From assembly GCA_016711925.1 (NCBI GenBank), contig JADJSA010000007.1, forward strand, positions 62,001 through 126,000: 64,000 bases of DNA. The letters are read 5' to 3'. This stretch comes from Candidatus Methylophosphatis haderslevensis (GTDB lineage Bacteria; Pseudomonadota; Gammaproteobacteria; Burkholderiales; Rhodocyclaceae). Positions 26,877 to 35,491 of this stretch are shown here, piece by piece. How positions within the stretch are numbered: the first letter of the stretch is position 1; each line of letters opens with the position of its first letter. The position numbers and the translations under genes are program-made. The notes under the pieces are model-generated. The model was given only the letters and a program-made list of their open reading frames with translations. It was not told where the DNA came from and did not search any database.

Positions 26877-27203
26877 ATGGGTCAGGCAATCAGCGCACAA
26901 ACACTCCAGCGGGAAAACGGCTGCCATCAAGGCACTGGCGGCGTCAGCCAGGGCAACCGGTCGTTCGGTTTTCGCCCCGCCTTTTTCGATGGCGAGACCG
27001 CCGCAGTGTATCTTTCGCGCTTCGCCGACGGGCAACCTGCACCCTTCCATCTTCTCGACGGCTTGCCCGACGAGGTCGTTGTGAGCCGCAATCCGACCGG
27101 TCGCGTGGCGGCGGTCAAGCAGACGCTGGTCTCCGGCTTCGTCCTCGACGGCTGTTTCTACACGCGCGAACAGGCTGCCTGCAAGGTTGCCGAACTGAAC
27201 TGA
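26877..27203 (+). CDS. Conserved small protein of unknown function
   Basis: A 108-residue protein beginning MGQAISAQTLQRENGCHQGT. The central part (SFGFRPAFFDGETAAVYLSR, then FADGQPAPFHLLDGLPDEVV) looks like a globular family of hypothetical proteins in betaproteobacteria; no motif points to an activity. A GAGGAG ribosome site lies before the ATG with an A-rich spacer. It stands alone between the SPFH gene (divergent) and the sigma-54 activator (157 bases downstream). Confidence 0.65.
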   Translation: MGQAISAQTLQRENGCHQGTGGVSQGNRSFGFRPAFFDGETAAVYLSRFADGQPAPFHLLDGLPDEVVVSRNPTGRVAAVKQTLVSGFVLDGCFYTREQAACKVAELN

Positions 27204-27359
27204 CCGGCGTTTGGCGCGACGCCCGCCCCGACCGCCGGCCGGTTGCGCCGAGCACGGAATTCCCCTTTCCCGCCGTCAGCGTTTATCCTCCTGCTTGCCG
27301 TCGAGCGCGGACCCGGCACCGGACCGGTCCGCGCGCAGCAGAGAGGGAACCCTGGTGTC

Positions 27360-28794
27360 ATGGCGTCGCAACCTGTAGAAGTCGATTCCACCATCGCATC
27401 GCCGCTGGCCGGCGATGCGCAAAAGCTGCTGAAGGTGGCGACCGAATCGCTGCTGGGTCACTTTGCCGAAGCCTGCGAAGGCGCGGTGATTGTCGATCGG
27501 GATGCCCGCATCGTCTGGATGAACGACAGCTATCCCAAGCGCCTCGGCGTCGCCGATCCGGCCGCGGCGATCGGCAAGCCGGTGGAGAGCATCCTGCCCA
27601 ATAGTTTGATGCGCGACGTGGTGGAAACCGGCCGCCCGATCATGCTCGACATCATGGATTTCGGCGAGGAATCCTTCGTCGTGGTTCGCCTGCCGCTGCG
27701 CGATGGCGCGGGCGAGGTGATCGGCGCCATCGGGCTGGTGCTGCTCGACAATGCCATGGGGCTGGCGCCGCTGGTGGCCCGCTTCAATCGCCTCAAGCTC
27801 GACTATGCCGACGCCCAGCGCCGTCTGGCCGAGGCCCGGCGCGCCAAGCACACGCTGTCGAGCATCGTCACCGCCTCGGCCGCGTGCATGGCGCTCAAAC
27901 AACAGGCGCGGCGCGCGTACGCGCGCGCCGGTTCTCATCCAGGGCGAGACCGGCACCGGCAAGGAACTGCTGGCGCAGGCCATCCACAATGCCAGCCTGC
28001 GGGCCGACAAGGCGTTCGTCGCGGTCAACATCGCGGCGATCCCGGAAACCCTGCTGGAAGCGGAATTCTTCGGCGTCGCCCCGGGGGCCTACACCGGCGC
28101 CGACCGCAAGGGGCGAGACGGCAAGTTCCGACTCGCCGACGGCGGCACCCTGTTTCTCGACGAAATCGGCGACATGTCGGTCGCCCTCCAGGGCAAGCTG
28201 CTGCGGGTGCTCGAGGAGGGCGAATTCGAGCCTCTCGGCTCCGACAGGCTGGTGCCGGTGGACGTGCGCATCATCGCCGCGACCAGTCGCGACCTGCAAG
28301 CGGAAGTGAGCGCCGGGCGCTACCGCGCCGACCTCTATTACCGGTTGAACGTGGTCAATCTGGCGATGCCGCCGTTGCGCGAACGGCTGTCCGACCTGCC
28401 GCTGCTGTGCGAACACATGCTCGAATCGCTGTGTCGCGAACTGGGCTTGCCGCCGCGCGAAATCTCGCCCGAGGCGCTCGATCGATTGCGGCTGCACAGG
28501 TGGCCGGGCAATATCCGCGAACTGCGCAATGTGTTGGAGCGCGCGTTGATGATGAGCGATGCCGTGGCATTGACGCTGGCCGACCTGGACGCCGCGCTGC
28601 AGACCGCCGAGCCGGTGCCGCCGGCCGCGCCGCCGGTCAGCCTCTCGCTTGCCGAGGCGATTGCAGAGGCCGAGCGCGCCGCCATACGCAAGTCGCTGAT
28701 AGCCTGCGGCGGCAACAAGGCACGCGCAGCCGCGGAACTGGGCATATCCCGAACGTCGCTCTACGAAAAGATCGCCTTGCTCGGTCTCGGTTGA
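27360..28794 (+). pseudogene. Sigma-54-dependent PAS/AAA+/Fis activator, frameshifted at about 27908-27922
   Basis: The ATG at 27360 opens a PAS-type sensor (EGAVIVDRDARIVWMNDSYP, FGEESFVVVRLPLRDGAGEV) and linker through ACMALKQQARRA. At about 27908-27922 the frame changes. From 27922 the +1 frame carries a complete AAA+ activator: Walker A GETGTGKELLAQAIH, sigma-54 contact loop as GAYTGAD, Walker B GGTLFLDEIGD, arginine-finger region, and Fis-type helix-turn-helix NKARAAAELGISRTSLYEKI. The break sits in GGCGCGCGTACGCGCGCGCC; restoring one lost CG pair would rejoin both halves into about 478 residues (QQARRARTRAPVLIQGE). This could be true decay, slippage or a sequencing error. The downstream sigma-54 promoter and inverted repeat suggest that it controls the GntP permease/CoA-transferase genes. 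Confidence 0.85.
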
Positions 28795-28831
28795 GGTGGG
28801 CCGGCCGCAGCCGGGCCATGCTGTCCGCCAG

Positions 28832-28850
28832 GCCGCACACAATGTGCGGC
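28832..28850 (+). promoter_or_regulatory. Inverted repeat, likely activator binding site
   Basis: A perfect 8-base inverted repeat GCCGCACA-CAA-TGTGCGGC, with a partial third half GCGGCGCACA just after (28851-28860). It lies 38 bases after the activator stop and about 75 bases before the sigma-54 promoter, the usual place for an enhancer-binding protein. Confidence 0.65.
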
Positions 28851-28924
28851 GCGGCGCACACCCCCAATGGAGGATTCTCCAGCGCTAGCCGCCAACGCCC
28901 GGTGAAACCGACATTGGCGCTGTG

Positions 28925-28939
28925 TGGCGCGATCCTTGC
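28925..28939 (+). promoter_or_regulatory. Sigma-54 (-24/-12) promoter of the GntP permease
   Basis: TGGCGCGATCCTTGC has GG and GC separated by exactly 10 bases, matching the TGGCAC-N5-TTGC consensus. It lies about 70 bases before the permease ATG, directly downstream of a sigma-54 activator gene and its candidate operator. Confidence 0.72.
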
Positions 28940-29011
28940 GCATCGAGTGCCGCCGATGGGACGTTCTGGCATCGAGTTGAACGACATCGGAATCTCAAGG
29001 GAGACCAAGAA

Positions 29012-30409
29012 ATGGATTTTCTGATCGTACTTGCCGCACTGTGCTTCCTGATGTTCGTCGCCTACCGGGGCTACAGCGTCATCCTGTTCGCGCCGGTCGC
29101 CGCGCTCGGCGCGGTTCTGCTGACCGATCCCGCGCAGGTCGCGCCGATGTTTACCGGCCTCTTCATGGACAAGATGGTCGGCTTCGTCAAGCTCTACTTT
29201 CCGGTGTTCCTGCTCGGCGCGATCTTCGGCAAGGTGATCGAACTGTCCGGGTTTTCCAAATCCATCGTCTCGGCGGTGATCGATTTGGTCGGGCGCGAAC
29301 GGGCCATGCTGTCGATCGTCGCCGTCTGCGGCGTGCTCACTTACGGCGGCGTCTCGCTTTTCGTGGTGGTGTTCGCCGTGTATCCGTTCGCGGCCGAGAT
29401 GTTCCGCCAGGGCGGCATACCGAAGCGCCTGATTCCCGGCACCATCGCGCTGGGCGCCTTCACTTTCACCATGGACTCGCTGCCGGGCACGCCGCAGATT
29501 CAGAACATCATCCCGACCACCTTCTTCAAGACCGACATCTACGCCGCACCCTGGCTGGGCACTATCGGGGCGGTATTCATCCTGATCGCCGGACTTGCCT
29601 ATCTCGAGTGGCGCCGACGCCAGGCCGCCGCCGCCGGCGAGGGTTACGGCACCGACCTGGTCAATGAGCCGGAACCGTTCGAGAGCGCCAAGCTCGCCAA
29701 TCCGCTGATCGCCATCCTGCCGCTGGTTCTGGTCGGCGTGATGAACAAGGTGTTCACGGTTCTCATTCCCGGCTTCTACGGCAAGTCGCATTCGTTTGTT
29801 CCCGCGGTGATCGGCAAGGCGGCACCGGTGGTGCAGGAAGTCTCCAAGATCGCTGCCATCTGGGCAGTTGAGGGCGCACTGCTGATCGGCATCCTGACGG
29901 TGTTCGTCTTTGCCGGAAAGACGGTAATCGGGCGCTTCGCCGAGGGGTCGAAGGCAGCCATCGCCGGGGCGCTGCTGGCATCGATGAATACCGCATCCGA
30001 ATACGGCTTCGGCGCGGTGATCGCGGCGCTGCCCGGCTTTCTCGTCGTCGCCAACACGCTGACCGCGATTCCCAACCCGCTGGTCAACGAAGCCATTACG
30101 GTGACCGCGCTGGCCGGCATTACCGGATCGGCCTCTGGCGGCATGAGCATCGCGCTGGCGGCGATGTCGGAAACCTTCATCCAGAACGCGCAGGCGGCAG
30201 GCATTCCGCTGGAGGTCTTCCACCGCGTGGCCTCGATGGCCAGCGGCGGCATGGACACCCTGCCTCACAATGGCGCTGTCATCACCCTGCTGGCGGTAAC
30301 CGGATTGACCCACCGCGTTTCCTACCGCGACATCTTCGCGATTACCTTGATCAAGACCTCGGCCGTATTCGTGGTGATTGCGGCGTACTACCTCACCGGC
30401 ATCGTTTGA
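29012..30409 (+). CDS. GntP-family permease
   Basis: A 465-residue polytopic inner-membrane transporter with about 12 hydrophobic segments. Family features: the YRGYSVILFAPVAALGAVLL opening, TYGGVSLFVVVFAVYPFAAE, DSLPGTPQIQNIIPTTFF, and the C-terminal FHRVASMASGGMDTLPHNGA. GntP members import gluconate, hydroxybutyrate or other short hydroxy/organic acids by proton symport. Pairing with a CoA-transferase 91 bases downstream favours a carboxylic acid that is then activated to its CoA thioester, such as 3-hydroxybutyrate or a short fatty acid; the substrate is inferred. A GGGAGACC ribosome site precedes the ATG. Probably transcribed from the sigma-54 promoter at 28925. Confidence 0.9.
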   Translation: MDFLIVLAALCFLMFVAYRGYSVILFAPVAALGAVLLTDPAQVAPMFTGLFMDKMVGFVKLYFPVFLLGAIFGKVIELSGFSKSIVSAVIDLVGRERAMLSIVAVCGVLTYGGVSLFVVVFAVYPFAAEMFRQGGIPKRLIPGTIALGAFTFTMDSLPGTPQIQNIIPTTFFKTDIYAAPWLGTIGAVFILIAGLAYLEWRRRQAAAAGEGYGTDLVNEPEPFESAKLANPLIAILPLVLVGVMNKVFTVLIPGFYGKSHSFVPAVIGKAAPVVQEVSKIAAIWAVEGALLIGILTVFVFAGKTVIGRFAEGSKAAIAGALLASMNTASEYGFGAVIAALPGFLVVANTLTAIPNPLVNEAITVTALAGITGSASGGMSIALAAMSETFIQNAQAAGIPLEVFHRVASMASGGMDTLPHNGAVITLLAVTGLTHRVSYRDIFAITLIKTSAVFVVIAAYYLTGIV

Positions 30410-30500
30410 GACAGGCGCGGGCGCGGCCGGTCGGCGGCGCCGCCAGCCGGCCGGCTGCAGCGCCCCGATTCTCGGCAGCCGCAACTATCAGGAGGTCCGA

Positions 30501-32513
30501 ATGGCCCAGCATCCGATGTTTTCCGCCCTGCACGGCAGCGATACCGGCAAGGAGATGAGCGCCCGCCAGGCGGTCCAACTGATCCGCGACGGCGACACCA
30601 TCGCCACCGGCGGTTTTGTCGGCATCGGCTTCGCCGAGAATATCGCCGTCGCACTCGAGGCGCTGTTTCTGGAAGGCGAGGAGGCCGACCTGCAGGGCAT
30701 CGGGCGGCCGCGCAACCTGACGCTGATCTACGCCGCTGGCCAGGGCGACGGCAAGGATCGCGGTTTGAACCACCTCGGCCACGACGGCCTGGTCAAGCGC
30801 GTGGTGGGCGGCCACTGGGGCCTGGTACCCAAGCTTCAGCAACTCGCGGTTGCCAACCGCATCGAGGCGTGGAACCTGCCGCAGGGCGTGATCTGTCACA
30901 TGTTCCGGGACATTGCCGCCGGCAAGCCGGGCACGCTGACCCGCGTCGGGCTGGGCACCTTCGTCGATCCGCGGCGCGGCGGCGGCAAGCTCAACGAACG
31001 GACCATCGCCAGCGGCGTCGACATCGTGCGCGTGATGGAGATCGACGGCGAGGAATACCTGTTCTACAAGGCATTCCCGATCAACGTCGGCATCATCCGC
31101 GGCACCACGGCCGATCCCGACGGCAACATCACGATGGAAAAGGAGGCCTTGACCCTGGAGGCGCGGGCCATCGCCATGGCCGCGCACAACTCGGGCGGCA
31201 TCGTCATCGCGCAGGTCGAGCGCATTGCCGATCGCAACACCCTCAACCCGCGCCAGGTCAAGGTTCCGGGCATTCTCGTCAACTGCGTGGTGGTCGCCGA
31301 GAAGCCCGAGTATCACATGCAGACTTTCATCGAACCCTACAGCCCGGCATTTTCCGGCGAGATTCGGGTGCCGATGTCGGCGATCGCCCCGATCGGGATG
31401 GACGAGCGCAAGATCATCGCCCGTCGCGCGGCGATGGAACTGCGTGCCAACGACGTCGTGAATCTGGGCATCGGCATGCCCGAGGGCATCGCCTCGGTGG
31501 CCGCCGAAGAGCGGATCATCGATCTGATCACCCTTACCGCCGAACCCGGGGTGGTCGGCGGCGTGCCGGCGGGCGGCCTCAATTTCGGCGCGGCCACCAA
31601 CACCCAGGCCATCATCGACCAGCCGAGCCAGTTCGATTTCTATGACGGCGGCGGACTCGATATCGCGTTCCTCGGTCTGGCCCAGGCTGATCGCCACGGC
31701 AATCTCAACGTCTCCAAATTCGGCCCCCGGCTGGCCGGCGCTGGCGGTTTCATCAACATCAGCCAGAATGCCAAGAAGGTGGTGTTCGTCGGCACTTTCA
31801 CCGCCGGCAATCTGGATCTCGCGCTCGAAGCCGGAAGCCTGAAAATTCTCGTCGATGGCAAGTCGAAGAAGTTCGTCGAGCAGGTCGAGCACTGCACGTT
31901 CAGCGGCCCGGTTGCGGCCGCGAGCGGCAAGAGTGTGCTTTATGTAACCGAGCGCTGCGTGTTCCGGCTCGGCAGCGAGGGGCTGGAACTGATCGAGATC
32001 GCCCCCGGCGTCGATCTGCAGCGCGACATCCTCGATCGCATGGACTTCGCTCCCATCCTGCGCCAGGAACCGGCGCTGATGGACGCGCGGATCTTCTCCC
32101 TCGAGCCGATGAACCTGCGCCCGCAAATGCTGGAAATCCCGATCGAAAATCGCCTGAGCTACGATCCGGAGCAGAACATCTTCTTCGTGAACTTCGAAGG
32201 ACTGTCGGTGCGCACGCCGGAAGATGTAGATTGCATCCTGCACGCCGTGGAGTCGCGACTCGCCCCGGTGGGGCACAAGGTCGCGGCGATCGTCAACTAC
32301 GACCGGTTCACCATCACCCCCGAACTGATGGACGATTACGCCGGCATGGTCAAGGGTCTGATGGACCGTCACTACAGCGACGTGACGCGCTACACCTCGA
32401 GCACTTTCCTGCGTGCCAGGCTGGGCGAATCCCTGGCCAAGCGGGTGGCCGATCCGAACATCTTCGAGACCCTGACCGAGGCGCAGCAGCACCTGCAGAC
32501 CGGCGCCGGGTAG
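30501..32513 (+). CDS. Acetate/propionate-type CoA-transferase (YdiF/Pct-like)
   Basis: A 670-residue fused alpha-beta family I CoA-transferase that moves CoA between acyl-CoA and short carboxylates. The N-terminal alpha half has GGFVGIGFAENIAVALEALF; the beta half has NLGIGMPEGIASVAAEE and the active-site segment ITLTAEPGVVGGVPAGG with candidate catalytic Glu348. The C-terminal extension of about 130 residues (IFFVNFEGLSVRTPEDVDCI to the end) is longer than in E. coli-type YdiF. A perfect AGGAGG ribosome site sits before ATG 30501. It follows the GntP permease by 91 bases and probably shares its sigma-54 transcript, so transport and activation are linked. The exact acid is not readable from sequence. 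Confidence 0.9.
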   Translation: MAQHPMFSALHGSDTGKEMSARQAVQLIRDGDTIATGGFVGIGFAENIAVALEALFLEGEEADLQGIGRPRNLTLIYAAGQGDGKDRGLNHLGHDGLVKRVVGGHWGLVPKLQQLAVANRIEAWNLPQGVICHMFRDIAAGKPGTLTRVGLGTFVDPRRGGGKLNERTIASGVDIVRVMEIDGEEYLFYKAFPINVGIIRGTTADPDGNITMEKEALTLEARAIAMAAHNSGGIVIAQVERIADRNTLNPRQVKVPGILVNCVVVAEKPEYHMQTFIEPYSPAFSGEIRVPMSAIAPIGMDERKIIARRAAMELRANDVVNLGIGMPEGIASVAAEERIIDLITLTAEPGVVGGVPAGGLNFGAATNTQAIIDQPSQFDFYDGGGLDIAFLGLAQADRHGNLNVSKFGPRLAGAGGFINISQNAKKVVFVGTFTAGNLDLALEAGSLKILVDGKSKKFVEQVEHCTFSGPVAAASGKSVLYVTERCVFRLGSEGLELIEIAPGVDLQRDILDRMDFAPILRQEPALMDARIFSLEPMNLRPQMLEIPIENRLSYDPEQNIFFVNFEGLSVRTPEDVDCILHAVESRLAPVGHKVAAIVNYDRFTITPELMDDYAGMVKGLMDRHYSDVTRYTSSTFLRARLGESLAKRVADPNIFETLTEAQQHLQTGAG

Positions 32514-32581
32514 ACGCCGGGCCGCCGCCCGCCCCTGGACGCTAACACCCCGACGCAGCGCGTGCGCGCGACAACCGGCGA

Positions 32582-33190
32582 TCAGCGTTTTGCCGGGCGA
32601 ATGGCCTGCGCGATGTCCTGACTCAGCGCGGCCAGCGCGCGAGAATGCGCGGCCGCCAGCGCCTCATAGTCGGGTCCGCCCGCCGGGTCGGCCGGCGCAC
32701 CGCGCACCGCTTCGGCGACCAGCGAGTGCCCGCGCTGCCCGTCGGATTCGCCATGCTGGCGCACCGACCACAGCGCCTCGACAGTGACGCCCTGACCCGG
32801 TACCGATTCGAAGCGCTGCACATCGACCAGCACCCGGATCTGCGCGCCCGAGGCGGCGTGCTGCGCCTCGGCCGAAACGCGCGCGCCGCCGAGCAGCGCC
32901 GCCAGATCGGCCGCAATGGCGCGCGCCATCGCGCCGGGTAGCGGCTCGGCCCAGCGATGACCATCGAGTATCGCGACGCGATTGGGTGCCACGCGAACCA
33001 CCATCTGCGGCCGGTCGACCGACTCAGGCAGGGTGACCGGCGCCACCCATATTGAAAGTGCATCGGTCGCGCCGTGCGCCGGCGCGGCGTTGGTGGCGTC
33101 GGCGGCGAGCGTGTAGTAGCGCGGCGCGGGCGAGGTCGCGCAGGCCGCCACGAGCGCCAGCAGGACGAGGGAAATCGATCGGCGGGTCAC
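32582..33190 (-). CDS. pqiC: PqiC-type auxiliary lipoprotein
   Basis: A 202-residue lipoprotein starting GTG (MTRRSISLVLLALVAACATS; lipidated Cys near 17). It carries the family's opening APRYYTLAADA and later VSAEAQHAASGAQIRVLVDV. PqiC is the outer-membrane lipoprotein that docks the PqiB needle, part of a lipid-transport bridge through the periplasm. The start overlaps the pqiB stop by 4 bases (GTGA). Last gene of the four-gene operon pqiA-pqiA-pqiB-pqiC. Confidence 0.9.
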   Translation of the reverse strand: MTRRSISLVLLALVAACATSPAPRYYTLAADATNAAPAHGATDALSIWVAPVTLPESVDRPQMVVRVAPNRVAILDGHRWAEPLPGAMARAIAADLAALLGGARVSAEAQHAASGAQIRVLVDVQRFESVPGQGVTVEALWSVRQHGESDGQRGHSLVAEAVRGAPADPAGGPDYEALAAAHSRALAALSQDIAQAIRPAKR

Positions 33191-34848
33191 GGCTGCGCCT
33201 CCTTGTGTTTGCCCTGCAGCAGCGATTCGGGGTGTCGTTCGAGAGTGTCGGCTAGCGTGCGCAGGGCCTTCGCGGCGCGCGTGACTTCGCGCAGCGCCTC
33301 GCGGGCATTCTGCTGCAACGGGGCATCGCCGCCGAGCGTGCCGCCGGCCTGCTGCAGCGTCGTGCGCGCATCCTCCATCGTCTTGCGCATATCGACGATG
33401 GCCGCCTTTGCTTCAGGCGTGATTTCGCTGTCGAAGCGTTTGACCAGTGCGTCGGTATCCTTGAGCATGCGGTCGAGGCTTTTCAGGGAGGTGCTCAGAT
33501 CGCCGGCGATCTTGTCAACCGGCAGCTTGTCGAGTTTTGCCGCGATCGATGACAACGTCTTCTGCAACTCGGCGAAGCTGCCGGGCTGGGTCGGCAGTTC
33601 GGGGGGCTCGCGGGACGGGTCGAACGTGGCCGGTTTCGCGTCATGGAAAAAATCGAGCGCGATGTAGAGCTGGCCGCTGACCAGGTTGCCGGTGCGCAAC
33701 TGGGCGCGAAAGCCGTGCTCGACCATCGCCTTGATCCGGCGCGCCGGATCGACCGGCGGACCCGGCTTGCGGTGCGACTTGGCGCGCAGGCGTTCCGGGT
33801 AGAGGCGAATTTCAACCGGCACCGTGACCTGCTTGCTGGCGGCGTCGAAGTCCAGATGAATCGCCGTCACCTCGCCGACCACCAGACCGCGGAAGTCGAC
33901 CGGCGCGCCGACGACCAGGCCACGCACCGATTCGCGGAACACCGCAAGGTAATTCTGCGACACCAGGTCGGGGTTGCGCATTGCCTCGCTGCGGCCGGCG
34001 AACAGCTCGAAGCGCGTCTTCTCCTCGGCGGGCTGCAACACCTCGAGCTGATCTTCATCCGGCGTCTCGAAGGCGACGCCGCCGAGCAGAATGGTGACCA
34101 GCGATTGCGTGTCGAGCTTGATACCGTTGGCATCGAGGTTGAGGTCGAAGCCGCTGGCCTGCCAGAAGCGCGTGGCCCGCGTAACGTATTTGTCATAGGG
34201 CGAGCGAACGAAGATGGTCACCGTCACCGCCCGGCCGTCCGGGTCGAGTTCGAAGGCCACCACCTGCCCGACCTGCACCCGGTGCAGATACACCGGCGAG
34301 CCGACGTCGAGCGAGCCCAGATCGTCGCCATGCAGTGTGTAGCGCCGGCCCGGCACATCGAGCGTGACCGCTGGCGGCACGTCGAGGCCGACGAACTCGC
34401 GCCGCTCGTTGGCCGTCTTGCCTACGTCCACGCCGACGTAGGCGCCGCCCAGCAGCGTGGACAGGCCCGAGACGTTGCCGCCGCTGATGCGCGGCCTGAC
34501 CACCCAGAAGCGCGTGTCTTCGACCAGCAGTCCTTCGGCCTGCTTGCTCATCTCGGCGGTGACGATCACCCGCTTGGCGTCGTCGGACAGCGTCAGACCC
34601 TTGACCTGGCCGATGTCGACATCCTTGTACTTGATGCGCGTCTTGCCGGCCTCCAGACCTTCGCCGGACTGGAAGCTGATTGCGATCGTCGGCCCGCGCT
34701 CGAACCAGGCGCGCGCCGCCAGCCAGCCGCCGATCAGCACCGCGACGATCGGGATGATCCAGACCAGTTGCGGCGCCCAACGCGGCGGGCGCACCTGCGC
34801 GGCCTCGGCAACCTGAATCGGTTCGGGGGTGTCGGAGGTGTCAGGCAT
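33187..34848 (-). CDS. pqiB: MCE-domain intermembrane transport protein PqiB
   Basis: A 553-residue protein. One N-terminal membrane helix (WAPQLVWIIPIVAVLIGGWL) is followed by three MCE/MlaD repeats, seen as GPTIAISFQSGEGLEAGKTR with IKYKDVDIGQV, RRYTLHGDDLGSLDVGSPVY with LHRVQVGQV, and VRGLVVGAPVDFRGLVVGEV. A C-terminal coiled region ends it (SSIAAKLDKLPVDKIAGDLS). PqiB hexamers stack into a syringe-like tube for lipid movement between membranes. Length equals the E. coli protein. Start overlaps the upstream pqiA stop by 8 bases. Confidence 0.95.
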   Translation of the reverse strand: MPDTSDTPEPIQVAEAAQVRPPRWAPQLVWIIPIVAVLIGGWLAARAWFERGPTIAISFQSGEGLEAGKTRIKYKDVDIGQVKGLTLSDDAKRVIVTAEMSKQAEGLLVEDTRFWVVRPRISGGNVSGLSTLLGGAYVGVDVGKTANERREFVGLDVPPAVTLDVPGRRYTLHGDDLGSLDVGSPVYLHRVQVGQVVAFELDPDGRAVTVTIFVRSPYDKYVTRATRFWQASGFDLNLDANGIKLDTQSLVTILLGGVAFETPDEDQLEVLQPAEEKTRFELFAGRSEAMRNPDLVSQNYLAVFRESVRGLVVGAPVDFRGLVVGEVTAIHLDFDAASKQVTVPVEIRLYPERLRAKSHRKPGPPVDPARRIKAMVEHGFRAQLRTGNLVSGQLYIALDFFHDAKPATFDPSREPPELPTQPGSFAELQKTLSSIAAKLDKLPVDKIAGDLSTSLKSLDRMLKDTDALVKRFDSEITPEAKAAIVDMRKTMEDARTTLQQAGGTLGGDAPLQQNAREALREVTRAAKALRTLADTLERHPESLLQGKHKEAQP

Positions 34849-35491
34849 GTTGCCTTTCCTGGGCAGGGTTGGCGTCCCAGATCAGCCGCGGGTCGAAGCT
34901 CATTGCCGCGAGCATGGTCAGCACCACCACGGCGCCGAAGGCGATGGCGCCCGGGCCGGCCTCGATCTCGGCCAGCGACTGCAGATGCACCAGCGCGACC
35001 AGGATGGTCACGACGTAGATGTCGAGCATCGACCAGCGGCCGACGAATTCCAGCATGCGATACAGCCGCGTGCGCTGGTGTCGCCGCCGGCTCATGCCGA
35101 TCTGCACCGTGACCAGCAGGTAGGCCAACGCGATCAGCTTGAGCAGGGGCACCACCACGCTGGCGAAAAACACCAGCAGCGCGAGCGGCCAGGAGCCGTC
35201 GTTCCAGAGAAATATCACCCCGCTCATGATGGTGTCGCGCTGCGAATCGAACAGCGAGCTGGTCTGCATGATTGGTAGCAGGTTGGCGGGAAAATACAGC
35301 ACGACGGCGGCAATCCAGTAGGCCCAGGCGCGGCCGATGCTGTGCGGCTTGCGCGAGTGCAGATGGGCGCCGCAGCGCGGGCAGGCGGCGGCGAGGCGTT
35401 GCGGTCCTGCGGGCGCGCGCCGCGACAGCAGCCCGCAGCAATCGCAGGCCAGCAGGCCGAGTTGCGCGGCGGTCGGTTGCGCCGGGCTCAT
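34841..35491 (-). CDS. pqiA: PqiA-family membrane protein, second half-type copy
   Basis: A 216-residue protein with one PqiA unit. A zinc-ribbon-like start (LLACDCCGLLSRR, ACPRCGAHLHSRK) is followed by four membrane segments (for example AYWIAAVVLYFPANLLPIMQ and ALLVFFASVVVPLLKLIALA). E. coli PqiA carries two such units in one chain; here they are separate genes, this being the second. It overlaps the first by 4 bases (ATGA) and pqiB by 8, so translation is tightly coupled. Confidence 0.92.
   Translation of the reverse strand: MSPAQPTAAQLGLLACDCCGLLSRRAPAGPQRLAAACPRCGAHLHSRKPHSIGRAWAYWIAAVVLYFPANLLPIMQTSSLFDSQRDTIMSGVIFLWNDGSWPLALLVFFASVVVPLLKLIALAYLLVTVQIGMSRRRHQRTRLYRMLEFVGRWSMLDIYVVTILVALVHLQSLAEIEAGPGAIAFGAVVVLTMLAAMSFDPRLIWDANPAQERQHA

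Noticed and set aside
28637..30484. A 615-codon open frame on the minus strand
   Set aside because: Antisense to the GntP permease; the low-complexity charged translation has no motif.
30393..32492. A 699-codon open frame on the minus strand
   Set aside because: Antisense to the CoA-transferase; the translation is rich in His, Asp, Arg and Gly with no domain.
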